64,000 bases of DNA, taken from assembly GCF_013140855.1 (NCBI RefSeq), contig NZ_JABBPG010000002.1:310001-374000 (forward strand), given 5' to 3'. Source of the DNA: Pseudoalteromonas caenipelagi. Its GTDB lineage: Bacteria; Pseudomonadota; Gammaproteobacteria; Enterobacterales; Alteromonadaceae. Position numbers and translations under genes: made by a program. The notes beneath the pieces are model-generated. The model was given only the letters and a program-made list of their open reading frames with translations. It was not told the DNA's origin and did not search any database. Positions 18,076 to 27,639 of the stretch are shown here, one piece after another (the stretch's first letter is position 1; every line of letters starts with the position of its first letter).

Positions 18076-21000
18076 TTAGAACGTGTAACGAATACCAATC
18101 TTCGCTCTCCACGCTGATGCTTCACTGATCTCAGTGTAGTTACGAACATCTGCGCCATTATAGCGAGGCTCGATGATTAGTTTACCATCATCGTCAAGGC
18201 CACCAAAGTCATATAGTGCTTGGTCAGAGAAAGAAAGTTTCTTCTCAATGCCCCAATCACTGTTCAACAAGTTTGCAAAGTTTTCAACCATTACATAGAA
18301 CTCGCCCTTGTGTCCTTTGTAGAAACCAGGGATTTCTTGCTTAAAGCTTACATCCATAGTTGTAACCCAAGGCTGAGTAGCGGTATTACGGTCAAGTAAT
18401 TGGCCGCGTGCAGAGATACCTGCGCGGTTTAATAAGGTTTCAAGTTCTGCCCAAGATAACTGTGACTCTGCCCAGTTTACATTGGTATCATCGGCACCAG
18501 ATGGAATGTAAGCTAAATAGGCAGAACCACCATTGAAATCACGAGTATCACCTAAATCTCCATCACGGTATAATCCCATTGTGTAGCTAAATGGACGACC
18601 TGAACGGCGTTCGAAGAATACATTGAACTTAGATGCATAACCGTCAAAGAACTCTGTTTTATAGCTCATGCTAATTTTAAAGTTATGCTCAACTTCGTAA
18701 TGACCACGACCAACAAGGTCTTGGTTACGGCTGTGTACTGTTGCGTATTGGTAATTACTTTGTGCACGTGACGAGCTACCAGGGTTTACGTCTTCAACAT
18801 CTTGATGCGTGTAGCTTGCTGAAACGTATAGACCGTTATCCCATTCTTTTGCAAGAGAGGTACTGAAGATAACAGAACGACCATTCTCTTTTGAGTTAGT
18901 CATCATGATATCGAAGTTATCTTTTAAGTCACCTTCGTAGATGCTTTCGTAGATAGTACGGCCAGTGGCACTGGTGCCAACAGGTTTGATAGCAGTGTTA
19001 CGCCATACCGCTTCGTTCTCTTTTTTGTGATAAGCAAGTTCAGCTGTCCATTTGAAGCCGTCACCTAGTAGCTCTGAATCGAATTCATATTCAAAGCCAA
19101 GTTGCGCACGAATACTTGAAGGCAGCTCAAAGTTAGGATCGGTATAGTTTGTACTACCAGCACCTTGTACTAATGAATTCTTAATTTCATCTGGTACACG
19201 CGTAATGTCTACTTGCTCGACACCCGTAAAGTAATCATTAATTGCATTTTGTGGTGCAGTTACGTAGGTAATTCCATCATTTTGGAAAGGGGCGTTATAC
19301 CAAATGTTTGGAATACCACCTTGGAAACGACCAATACCACCGTTAATGGTTAGTGATTCAGATGCATAGTACTTAAAGCCGATACGCGGAAGGATAATGT
19401 CTAACCCATCTAGGTTTTCTTGGTTAGTGTAGCCGTAAGTATTTAAAAAGTTCTGGTTAAGTTTAGCTTCGTCGCTTGAAGACAAACGCTCATAACGAAG
19501 ACCTGCAGTTACTTCTAAATCATCGGTAGGGTAGAACTTATCTTCAACATAAAGCGCAAGTTGGTTACGTGTTGAATCATAAGCCATATCGTTTGCGTTG
19601 TTGGTATATGCATTACCGTAAGTGAATTGGTAGTTATCACGGTCAACATGTAGCTTTTTATTTGCAAAGTCTTCTAAACTTGCAAATGTCCATGAACCAC
19701 GAGAGTTTTCGGCGAATAGGTTATATAAACGTAAGTCTTTGTACTGAGCACCAAAACCTAGTTCGTGATCACCTAAAAGGTAGGTTGCATCGAACGTAAG
19801 TTCAAGTGTTTCTGTTTCACCTACGTTATTGTGGCGGAACTCAGTTGCACCAAGTTGGAAACCTGGACCACGGCCGCCATCTAGGTAAACATTGATTTCA
19901 CCCAGATCGGAATTAGTCACACTAGTGTTACTTACATCTTTATACGCTAGACCAAACTCAGTGGTAAAGTCATCAGACCAATCTGAGTAAACCTTTGTAG
20001 CAAAGTTGTTGAACTTAGTGGTCATGGTATACAGGCTTGACTGCATTTGCACCGTTACATTATCATCTTCCTGATAATCTCTAACTTCTTCTTCATTTTG
20101 CCACTGGTAAGTGAAATCAGCACGGTGTGCATCATTGATGTTCCAACTTAACTTAACAAGAATGCTGTCACTGCTGTCATCAGGGTTACCACCAACGGTA
20201 TCTTGAATGCCGTAAACGTCGTTTAACGTTGTAAGTAAGGCATTATAATCTTCTTGGCTAGCAACAAACTCTTTTTCTGCACCAGAACCTGAAAAACCAT
20301 AGCCAAGCTCTTTTTCTTTTCTCCAAGCGTTATAGTTAACGAAGTAGAAAAGCTCGTCTTTAATAATTGCGCCGCCTGTACTAAAGCCTAAACGCTTTTC
20401 AGTGACTTCAGTTTCTACTTTCTTAGAATCATAAGTTCTGTGTCCGTCTTCATCTAATACAGGATCGCGATCATTAAAAACTTGCTCTATATTTTCAACT
20501 TTGCCACCAAGACTTGGTGAGCTGTGCTCATAAAAGCCAGTGAAGGTATATTCGTTAGAACCTGACTTAGTTACAGCATTGATAGTACCACCGCCAAAAT
20601 TACCTTTTTTAGCAGAGAAAGGTGAAGCGTCTACAGAAATCTGCTCAATGGCATCTAGTGCTACTGGAGGTTGTACTGTCGGGTAACCACCTTTTGACAG
20701 GCCGAAGTCATCGTTTTGGCCGATACCATCAACAGTTAAGTTGTTACTACGTGGGTTGTTACCCGCAATGGTTAGTTCGCCATCACCATTAATGCTTGCT
20801 AATGGGTTGATACGAGCCACATCTTTAATATCGTTGTTAAAGCTTGGTGCATTTTCAATGGTTTCAGCGCCAAATACACTGTTTGAACCACCGGCTTGTT
20901 GAACGATTTTGTAACCAGTTACTTCAATTTTTTCTACTTGTTGTAGAGGCTCAAGCTGGTTAACAATACGGTGTGTATCGCCAAGGTCTAAGAAAATATT

Positions 21001-21288
21001 ATCAAGCTGTGCATCTGAATATTTGTCAGAATCAAGCACTACTCGGTAAGGACCACCAACACGAAGACCTTTAGCGATGAATGCACCAGACTCGTTTGTT
21101 GTAAATGTGCTAATTGTGCCTGTAGGCTCGTGAATAACAGTAACTTTAACGTTAGCAGCTGCTTCTCCAGTTGGCGTCGTAATTTTACCACGCATTGCCG
21201 ATGATGTGTCAGCCGCGAATGCGCTTGCCGATACGCCAAGAGCTAATGCTAAAGCGCCAGCTACTTTAGTTAAGCGAACGTTTCTCAT
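18076..21288 (-). CDS. TonB-dependent receptor, Oar-like, with N-terminal carboxypeptidase-regulatory-like domain
   Basis: The 1070-residue outer-membrane protein has a signal peptide (ending ASAFA), a beta-sandwich extension (residues about 30-105, MRGKITTPTGEAAANVKVTVIHEPTGT) typical of Oar/SusC-type receptors, then a plug (EKIEVTGYKI as TonB-box region, NNLTVDGIGQNDDFGLSKGGYP, GGGTINAVTKSGSNEYTF) and a large beta-barrel ending in Phe (GIRYTF). It would import a large or scarce ligand using TonB energy. The start at 21288 is chosen because the second receptor has the same leader (GGGAAACAACA) directly before its ATG. It is a paralogue of the adjacent receptor at 21479-24580; about 190 bases separate them, so each may have its own promoter. 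Confidence 0.93.
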   Translation of the reverse strand: MRNVRLTKVAGALALALGVSASAFAADTSSAMRGKITTPTGEAAANVKVTVIHEPTGTISTFTTNESGAFIAKGLRVGGPYRVVLDSDKYSDAQLDNIFLDLGDTHRIVNQLEPLQQVEKIEVTGYKIVQQAGGSNSVFGAETIENAPSFNNDIKDVARINPLASINGDGELTIAGNNPRSNNLTVDGIGQNDDFGLSKGGYPTVQPPVALDAIEQISVDASPFSAKKGNFGGGTINAVTKSGSNEYTFTGFYEHSSPSLGGKVENIEQVFNDRDPVLDEDGHRTYDSKKVETEVTEKRLGFSTGGAIIKDELFYFVNYNAWRKEKELGYGFSGSGAEKEFVASQEDYNALLTTLNDVYGIQDTVGGNPDDSSDSILVKLSWNINDAHRADFTYQWQNEEEVRDYQEDDNVTVQMQSSLYTMTTKFNNFATKVYSDWSDDFTTEFGLAYKDVSNTSVTNSDLGEINVYLDGGRGPGFQLGATEFRHNNVGETETLELTFDATYLLGDHELGFGAQYKDLRLYNLFAENSRGSWTFASLEDFANKKLHVDRDNYQFTYGNAYTNNANDMAYDSTRNQLALYVEDKFYPTDDLEVTAGLRYERLSSSDEAKLNQNFLNTYGYTNQENLDGLDIILPRIGFKYYASESLTINGGIGRFQGGIPNIWYNAPFQNDGITYVTAPQNAINDYFTGVEQVDITRVPDEIKNSLVQGAGSTNYTDPNFELPSSIRAQLGFEYEFDSELLGDGFKWTAELAYHKKENEAVWRNTAIKPVGTSATGRTIYESIYEGDLKDNFDIMMTNSKENGRSVIFSTSLAKEWDNGLYVSASYTHQDVEDVNPGSSSRAQSNYQYATVHSRNQDLVGRGHYEVEHNFKISMSYKTEFFDGYASKFNVFFERRSGRPFSYTMGLYRDGDLGDTRDFNGGSAYLAYIPSGADDTNVNWAESQLSWAELETLLNRAGISARGQLLDRNTATQPWVTTMDVSFKQEIPGFYKGHKGEFYVMVENFANLLNSDWGIEKKLSFSDQALYDFGGLDDDGKLIIEPRYNGADVRNYTEISEASAWRAKIGIRYTF

Positions 21289-21478
21289 TGTGTTGTTTCC
21301 CGTGTGTTTAGGTTGTTTCAATTTAAGTAAATAAAGCTAAATGGCTGTCTCTGTGTTCAGTCTCATTTAGCAAAAATTTGTGTTCCTACCGCCAAAGTTA
21401 CATCAAAACACGGTTAGCACCTTTTCAGGGGCTAACCGTGTTTGCTGTATTTTAAAATCAATCGATAGGAGTTACTGC

Positions 21479-24400
21479 TTAGAAGTTATATTTAACACCA
21501 AAGCGGATTTCGTATAGCGATGGCTTAATCTCAAAGTCAGTACCCGATGGGTTGTTGAACCTTTCAAATACATATTGACCGTTATCGTTGATTGAAGCTG
21601 TCACGGCATTTTGCATATAGTTGCCTTTGTTCAATGTGCCCCAATCGTCATTAAGTAGATTGCCAACGTTTTTAATCACGAAGAACGCTGAGCCTTTGTG
21701 ACCTTCTGCAAAGCCACCAAACTCTTGCTCAACTTTTAAATCAAATGTCACCCACCATTCACCCTCTTGTGAGTTACGACCTTGAATATAACCGCGTTTC
21801 AAACCTTCACGTTCTACCCAAGCGTCAAATGCTGATTTATCAAAGTCTTCACCGTATACAACATTAACAGCATCCACGTCCGGTACATATAAGAGGTCGC
21901 GGTTATTGTCGGCATAACCAAACAAGCTACTGCGTTTACCTGCGAAGGTATAAGAATAAGGGTTAGTCACACTTGCTTGACCGAATAAGCTGAACTTAGT
22001 ATCTAAGCCATCAAACAGTTCAGTTTTATAAGACAGTGACATAGTTGCACGGTGTGGTATTTCGTAATCAGAAGTAGAAACACCTGGATTTTGCGGATCA
22101 GCTGTTGCAATGCCGTGGAAGTTAGAGAAAGCAACTGAGCTACCCATTGGGTGCACGTCTTTTGCTACTGTGTAAGCATAAGACAGAGCAAGGTCAATAC
22201 CATTATCATATGACTTGTTCATGCCAAATGATAATACGTGGCTATAGCCGTCATCACCTTGAACGTTCGTTAGCATTAAGTCAGATTCACTAGGGTGTAC
22301 AGAATCGTTGTAGATAGGGCGTCTATCAGGTGCGGATTCTTTTGATGAGAGTGCAAGGTTTCTAACAAGGGCAGAGTCTTGTTTGTCTGTGTAAAGGTAA
22401 TCAGCTGTAAATACATAGTCTGATTCAGTTACATAGGTTGCACCTAACGACAGTTTCCACTCCGAAGGAATTTCAAAGTTAGGATCTGTTACGTTTGTAC
22501 TGTCGTCTACGCCACCAGAGCTCACGGTGTTATACAGGTTTGTAGGAATAGCGAAACCTGGTTTGCCGTTATCAACAAAAGCTACTGCATCAGGCCCTAA
22601 CAGTTGAAGATTTTTTAAATCAGTCTGAATATTACGAATACCATCATTTGAGTAGCTGTTCGAGATCCACACGTTCGGGTTACCACCAGAATACAGGCCG
22701 ATACCACCGCGCAGCTCTAGCTGGTCGTTAAATACCCAGTTGATGCCTAAGCGCGGCTGTAACAAGTCAACGCCATCTAAGTTCTGCTGGTTAGAAAAAC
22801 CATAACGCTTCTTAAAGTTTGCGTTGTTTGCAGGCACGTCGTTGCTCGTATACCAGTCGTAGCGTAAGCCTGCTGTGATTGTGATGTCATAGTCAATCAA
22901 ATCAAACTTATCTTGGAAATACAAAGTGTTTAATGCATATTTAAATTCAGCTGCAGCATCTTCAGGTGTATGAGATGTCGCGTTGCCGTAATACACACGT
23001 GCTGCTGCGCCATTGCGTAAATCTTCAATACTATTAAAGCGGAATTCGCCTTCGTTGTGCTGAACGAACATATTGAACACATCCAGTTCTTCACGCTCGT
23101 AGCCAAAATAAAGCTCATGGTCGTCAAGGTAGTAGGTACCTGCGAGCTTAAGAGATAGGTTGTCGTACTTCAATTTGTTAGCTTGACGCGAGTCATCAGG
23201 CCCGATGTAAACAGTTACATCATCAACATTGACTTGGAATTCACCGAATCCAGACGCCCTATCTAAAGATATTTGACGGTTATCTAGTTCAGAGTAGCCA
23301 AGACGTACTTCAGTTGTAAATACATCGCTCCAATCAGAGTATATAGATGTTACAAAAGACTGCAGCTCAGCGCCACGCTCAAAGACGTGATTTGATAATG
23401 CGAGTTCGTCTGAATCGGCGTCCGACTGATTTAGTGAAAAACCATCATTGTAGTTGTATACGAAGCTTGCTCTGTGATCATCGTTGATATTCCAATCCAG
23501 TTTCACAAGAATTTTTTCATCTTCAACTGGCATGCTAGGTACCATAGAGCCAGCGTCATAACCATATACATCCTTTGCAATCGCCGTGATTTCATCAATC
23601 GAAGCTTTACTGATCTTACCATTTGCGTATGGGGTATATGCGAATATTTGCGAGCCTTCAAGCTTCTCATAGCTCGTAAATAGGAATAAAGTATCTTTGA
23701 TCAGAGGCATGCCAAAGTTATAGCCATAACGTTTTTCGTTATAGTTACCAGTCGGCTGTGATTCACCATCGATTTTGTCACCCACGAGCGAATCGTTGGT
23801 GTAGTCGAAAAACACGCCACCTGTTAAGTCGTTAGTACCAGACTTTGTTACCGCGTTGATGTTACATGACGTAAAACCGCCGTATTGCACATCAAATGGG
23901 GCTAGCTCAACGGCAACTTGAGCAATAGAGTCAAAAGAAAACGGGATACGTTCAGTTGGATAACCGTTACTATTGAGGCCGAAGTTGTCGTTCATGCGCA
24001 TGCCATCAACAGTTAAGCTGTTGAAGCGAGGGTTACCACCAGCACATTGAATTGCACCAGCGTCACTTTCGTCAATATAAATTCGCGGGTCGGTACGTAC
24101 AATGTCTTTGATATCACGGTTAATTGCTGGCTTATCTTGAAGATCTGCTAGAGAAAAATGTGTTGCAGGGCCTGTTCCACCCGTTTGAGCAGTGACAGCG
24201 CGACCCGTAACTACGATTTGCTCAATACTTTGTTGTGACTTTAGCTGAACAGATACTGGATAGGTTTTACCTAACGTAAGGTAAATATCTTCAAGCATCG
24301 TATCTTCAAATTTGTCTGAATCTACAATAATTTGGTAAGGACCACCGACACGCAAGCCTTTTGCTGAGAAAACACCACTTTCGTTAACTACAGCTGTTTT

Positions 24401-24580
24401 AACTGAGCCAGAAGGGGTATGGATAATAGTAACTTTCGTGCCTGCAGCAGGGTTACCCATAGGGCCAACTACTTGACCTTTTAGGCTTGACGCTGTGTCG
24501 TTTGCAAATGCTGCACCACTTGCCGCTAAGCTAGCTGCAATCGCCAGCGATAGCGAAGTTTTGCGCAAAAGAGTTTTCAT
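21479..24580 (-). CDS. TonB-dependent receptor, Oar-like (paralogue of the downstream receptor)
   Basis: The 1033-residue receptor has the same order as its neighbour: signal peptide ending GAAFA, beta-sandwich extension (SLKGQVVGPMGNPAAGTKVTIIHTPSG), plug (IEQIVVTGRAV, NSLTVDGMRMNDNFGLNSNGYP, CNINAVTKSGTNDLTGGVFFDY), and barrel with C-terminal Phe (RFGVKYNF). Two cysteines in the plug, in IQCAGGNPRF and FTSCNINAV, are absent from the other receptor and could form a disulfide. The gene lies 29 bases downstream of the S1/P1 nuclease gene on the same strand, which suggests that it imports oligonucleotides, nucleosides or phosphate-containing products; this is inference. Confidence 0.93.
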   Translation of the reverse strand: MKTLLRKTSLSLAIAASLAASGAAFANDTASSLKGQVVGPMGNPAAGTKVTIIHTPSGSVKTAVVNESGVFSAKGLRVGGPYQIIVDSDKFEDTMLEDIYLTLGKTYPVSVQLKSQQSIEQIVVTGRAVTAQTGGTGPATHFSLADLQDKPAINRDIKDIVRTDPRIYIDESDAGAIQCAGGNPRFNSLTVDGMRMNDNFGLNSNGYPTERIPFSFDSIAQVAVELAPFDVQYGGFTSCNINAVTKSGTNDLTGGVFFDYTNDSLVGDKIDGESQPTGNYNEKRYGYNFGMPLIKDTLFLFTSYEKLEGSQIFAYTPYANGKISKASIDEITAIAKDVYGYDAGSMVPSMPVEDEKILVKLDWNINDDHRASFVYNYNDGFSLNQSDADSDELALSNHVFERGAELQSFVTSIYSDWSDVFTTEVRLGYSELDNRQISLDRASGFGEFQVNVDDVTVYIGPDDSRQANKLKYDNLSLKLAGTYYLDDHELYFGYEREELDVFNMFVQHNEGEFRFNSIEDLRNGAAARVYYGNATSHTPEDAAAEFKYALNTLYFQDKFDLIDYDITITAGLRYDWYTSNDVPANNANFKKRYGFSNQQNLDGVDLLQPRLGINWVFNDQLELRGGIGLYSGGNPNVWISNSYSNDGIRNIQTDLKNLQLLGPDAVAFVDNGKPGFAIPTNLYNTVSSGGVDDSTNVTDPNFEIPSEWKLSLGATYVTESDYVFTADYLYTDKQDSALVRNLALSSKESAPDRRPIYNDSVHPSESDLMLTNVQGDDGYSHVLSFGMNKSYDNGIDLALSYAYTVAKDVHPMGSSVAFSNFHGIATADPQNPGVSTSDYEIPHRATMSLSYKTELFDGLDTKFSLFGQASVTNPYSYTFAGKRSSLFGYADNNRDLLYVPDVDAVNVVYGEDFDKSAFDAWVEREGLKRGYIQGRNSQEGEWWVTFDLKVEQEFGGFAEGHKGSAFFVIKNVGNLLNDDWGTLNKGNYMQNAVTASINDNGQYVFERFNNPSGTDFEIKPSLYEIRFGVKYNF

Positions 24581-24609
24581 TATGTTGTTTCCCGTAATTT
24601 TAGAACTTA

Positions 24610-25470
24610 CTAGTTATTTAATGTCGCAGTTTTAGAAGTCTTGAGCGCTTCTTTGAGTGGCTGCGCGTTTTTATCAAAAATTTGATTTAATAAGCCAGCC
24701 AGTCTAATGCCCCCTTGCTGTAAGCGAGTCTTAACTGTTGGCATATATTTGTAAATGTACCCGTAACTTATGTCAGTTTCATTTAAGTTATAAATTTTTT
24801 CAGAAATATAATGAGATTCAAGTAACCAGTCTGCCGGTTCGCTGTTTAGATAGTCTTCTATAATAGCGTTATTTGATGTTTTTATGAAATTTGTAAACTC
24901 AGTGTAAGATAAACGCTCGCTCTCAATTAAACGAGTATCCCAAGTACTATGCAGGTTTGTGCTGTCGCCAAAAAACGTCACTTTAATTTTGTTACCACCG
25001 TGGTCGTCAGCCCTTCCAGCATGAAATGGTTGATGACTGTCGCCGACAAGGTGAACTAAGAAGCGAAGAGCAAAGCGCTTTTCGTCGACAGAAGATTTAT
25101 CAGACTTCAGTACATTGATGCCATAATAGATGCCGTCGAGAATATTCTTTACCTGTTCTTTGGAAGATACATTGTGATGAACATGTTTATCCATGTTCTC
25201 AGCATCTGATACATTGATGTAATGCCACTTTGACGACTTTTTTCTCCAAAATGTACTGCTGTCCGAGCGCATTTCATCAGCCCACGTTGAAACTTGTGCG
25301 AGGGATTCACCTTCCAATAAGGGAGTTAATGCTTTTTGGGTGTTAGGGGTAAGATGTTGAGATGCTAACTCGCCAACGATGCGATGACCATTTGCGCCCC
25401 AAGCCATGGCTTGCGATGAAGTTACAACCGCTGCTGCGATTACTAAAAGAGATAATTTTTTCGTTAACAT
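24610..25470 (-). CDS. secreted S1/P1-type nuclease
   Basis: The 286-residue protein has a signal peptide followed by mature WGANGHRIVGELASQHL; the N-terminal Trp of S1/P1 nucleases is itself a zinc ligand. Other zinc ligands lie in VSTWADEMRSD, KWHYINV, FLVHLVGDSHQPFHAGRADDHGGNKI and LHSTWDTRLIE. These enzymes cut single-stranded DNA and RNA and remove 3' phosphates, producing mononucleotides outside the inner membrane. It is 29 bases upstream of a TonB receptor gene, so an operon that degrades external nucleic acid and imports the products is likely. The length matches the family (about 270-290). Confidence 0.93.
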   Translation of the reverse strand: MLTKKLSLLVIAAAVVTSSQAMAWGANGHRIVGELASQHLTPNTQKALTPLLEGESLAQVSTWADEMRSDSSTFWRKKSSKWHYINVSDAENMDKHVHHNVSSKEQVKNILDGIYYGINVLKSDKSSVDEKRFALRFLVHLVGDSHQPFHAGRADDHGGNKIKVTFFGDSTNLHSTWDTRLIESERLSYTEFTNFIKTSNNAIIEDYLNSEPADWLLESHYISEKIYNLNETDISYGYIYKYMPTVKTRLQQGGIRLAGLLNQIFDKNAQPLKEALKTSKTATLNN

Positions 25471-25690
25471 GTCTTTTTACTCTGAGCAGAATGCGATAAA
25501 AATTCGCTATTTCAATAAGGTCAATTGTCCGTGTTTTTCAAGAAAACAAAAGGAGTCAAAGGTATTCATAATTTCTTGTTAATAAAGTTTAATTTACAAG
25601 TAGTTACTGGCTATAAGTAAAATTACCTATTGTAATAAGTAAGAGAACTTGTTGTAATGGCGTTGTCTGTAAGCTAAGAATATTTAAGTT

Positions 25691-26590
25691 TTGAACAAAA
25701 TCTTCATTCTGAATAAAAAATATACGTTTCTTGTGGTGCTATTACTCTTATTAGTCGCTAACTGGTTTTTGCCGAGCATGCTTGTTAACAGCGAATTAAA
25801 TAAGCTTTCACCAGTGGGCTCATATTCGTATACATGTAAAACCTCGGATTCATCCAGTTTGGCAGTGTTTAGAGTGCACGTTCCTGTAAAAAGTCTTGCT
25901 GCAAAATTAGAGCAATCTCTTTGTATGAACCGAGTTATAGCAAAGCAATATGGTTCCATTGAAATATATTGGGGTGGAAGTCTTGCGGAGCAGATTGAGT
26001 TCTTAGCAAAAGGGATAGCGGATGTGATTTTAAGCAAAGACAATGTTATGGAAGCGATGATGGCAGAGTCTACACAAAATTATATGCCTCTGATCGGTTA
26101 TCCAAGTTATACCGCGTTTTTTATTTCTGCACGTGAGAAGCCTCGAATAAACAAAGCTTACTTTTTGGATAAAACAATTGGCTTGGTTGACTACCCCACA
26201 AGCCGTTCTGCGCATATTTTACCTAAGCAAGTTTTTAAGCAGCTAGACATTGACTTGTCGGCTTTACAAATTGTGTATGCCAGTTCTCATAGCGCATTGC
26301 GAGAGCTGCTTTCTAAAGGCGAAGTGGATATCATTGCGTCTTATTGGCAAGAACAAGATCAACAAAGATTTTCTAAAAATTACATCACGGCAATTGCAGA
26401 TAATGTGAGTGGCAGTAAATGGTATATAAAAATGGCCGACGAAAATACTGACTTGGCTTGTGCATTGCAAGTTTCAATAAGTGATGTGGTGAATGATGTT
26501 CAGTCGAGCTATTTCAACAAGCTAAGACATTACTGGCAATGTGATAGTGCACCTTACAAGTTTATTGGGGGTGATGAAAGTGAAAACTAA
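25691..26590 (+). CDS. membrane-anchored solute-binding-like protein
   Basis: The 299-residue protein has one uncleaved-looking N-terminal hydrophobic helix (YTFLVVLLLLLVANWFLPSML) and a periplasmic bilobed body of the PhnD/SBP kind: IEIYWGGSLAEQIEFLAKGIADVILSKDNVM, IGYPSYTAFFISAREKP, and TIGLVDYPTSRSAHILPKQVF. Such repeats of lobe I and II strands are typical of periplasmic binding proteins. The only plausible start is TTG at 25691, and the ribosome site is weak. It overlaps the next gene by 17 bases, so the two must be co-expressed. No permease is nearby. A sensory role with the downstream membrane protein is likelier than transport. Confidence 0.6.
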   Translation: MNKIFILNKKYTFLVVLLLLLVANWFLPSMLVNSELNKLSPVGSYSYTCKTSDSSSLAVFRVHVPVKSLAAKLEQSLCMNRVIAKQYGSIEIYWGGSLAEQIEFLAKGIADVILSKDNVMEAMMAESTQNYMPLIGYPSYTAFFISAREKPRINKAYFLDKTIGLVDYPTSRSAHILPKQVFKQLDIDLSALQIVYASSHSALRELLSKGEVDIIASYWQEQDQQRFSKNYITAIADNVSGSKWYIKMADENTDLACALQVSISDVVNDVQSSYFNKLRHYWQCDSAPYKFIGGDESEN

Positions 26591-27506
26591 ACTGCAGATG
26601 TTCATTAGCTTAACATTATTTGTTGCATTGTTTTTGATATTATTTTTCTGGTCTCAAAGTAATATCGTTGAGCGTGATGCAAAATATGACTTAAGTCAGC
26701 TAGCAACGCGCGTCGCATTAGATTTAGAAATGTTACCTATTGCGGAGCCGTTATTCAATTACAGTGGCGATCAGCAAAAAGTTACGAAGTATATTGATGA
26801 AATAAACGACCTGCTCAAAGCCAGCAATTCGCGTGTTGTTTTACTGGATATTAGCAGTGCAGAACCACAGCAAAATAGCGCTGTAAAAGATAAGCTAATT
26901 CTTGAGGCTGCTCATAAAAAAACAGCCATTACTTATCGTGTTAATAGAGCACATGATGCTATCAGTTACTGTATCCCGGTTTTGTTAGCATTTGTAGCGT
27001 GGGGTATGTATCTTAGGGCCTATACTTTTAATTTTCAAAGTAAAGTAGCACTGACAACGAAGCCTGAAGCTGAAAAGCCAAAATTAGTACTTGATTTGAA
27101 TACTAAGTGTATCTACTTAAGTTCAAATCAGGAGCAACACATTCAGTTGGCAAATAAACCACTGTGCTTTTATATTGCGTTGGTAGAGTTTTGTGATGGC
27201 AATTCAGAGATTGTACTTAATCCAAATAAAGATGTACCTGAAGAGTTGATAGCCATTGCAAACAGGTACTTTGAGCGTTTGACTGTGCTTGGTCATACCG
27301 TTAGAAAGAAGCCTAACTTCTCAAATAGCTTAGAGAAGACACTAAGCGAGATCCGTGCTGCGTTAGATGAAGTATTTACAGAGCATCCAGAATTGAAGTC
27401 AAAGTACTACCCTCCAAAAGCTTATGGAGAGGGCTCTCGCTCTAAATTGCATAGTTATGGGTTATCAAATATTTGCTTTGAAGACGTGCACGTGATTGGA
27501 CGGTAA
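26574..27506 (+). CDS. two-pass membrane protein with possible winged-helix cytoplasmic domain
   Basis: The 310-residue protein has the layout of a membrane sensor: TM1 about residues 8-28, a periplasmic loop of about 100 residues, TM2 about 130-147, and a cytoplasmic C-terminal domain (170-310). That domain begins LVLDLNTKCIYLSSNQEQHIQLANKPLCFYIALVEFC, which resembles the start of OmpR/ToxR-type winged-helix domains (strand, then Leu-x-x-Lys-Pro/Glu helix), and continues with a helical segment LEKTLSEIRAALDEVF. No histidine-kinase, GGDEF or methyl-accepting motif is present. The start at 26574 is favoured by a GGGGG stretch 5 bases upstream and overlaps the solute-binding-like gene. The winged-helix reading is tentative. 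Confidence 0.55.
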   Translation: MKVKTKLQMFISLTLFVALFLILFFWSQSNIVERDAKYDLSQLATRVALDLEMLPIAEPLFNYSGDQQKVTKYIDEINDLLKASNSRVVLLDISSAEPQQNSAVKDKLILEAAHKKTAITYRVNRAHDAISYCIPVLLAFVAWGMYLRAYTFNFQSKVALTTKPEAEKPKLVLDLNTKCIYLSSNQEQHIQLANKPLCFYIALVEFCDGNSEIVLNPNKDVPEELIAIANRYFERLTVLGHTVRKKPNFSNSLEKTLSEIRAALDEVFTEHPELKSKYYPPKAYGEGSRSKLHSYGLSNICFEDVHVIGR

Positions 27507-27611
27507 CATTCATTATCTCAATATTATTGATAGCCCCTCTCATAATGAGTAATTAAAAGCTTACTAAGCTTTGCTTGTATCTAAAACAGGTGGATATTGG
27601 ATATAAACATA

Positions 27612-27635
27612 AAAAGAGGCACAATGGCCTCTTTT
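27612..27635. terminator. bidirectional terminator between convergent genes
   Basis: AAAAGAGGC and GCCTCTTTT form a 9-bp stem with a 6-base loop and T runs in both directions. It serves ushA on the minus strand and probably the membrane protein gene on the plus strand. Confidence 0.8.
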
Positions 27636-27639
27636 AAAA

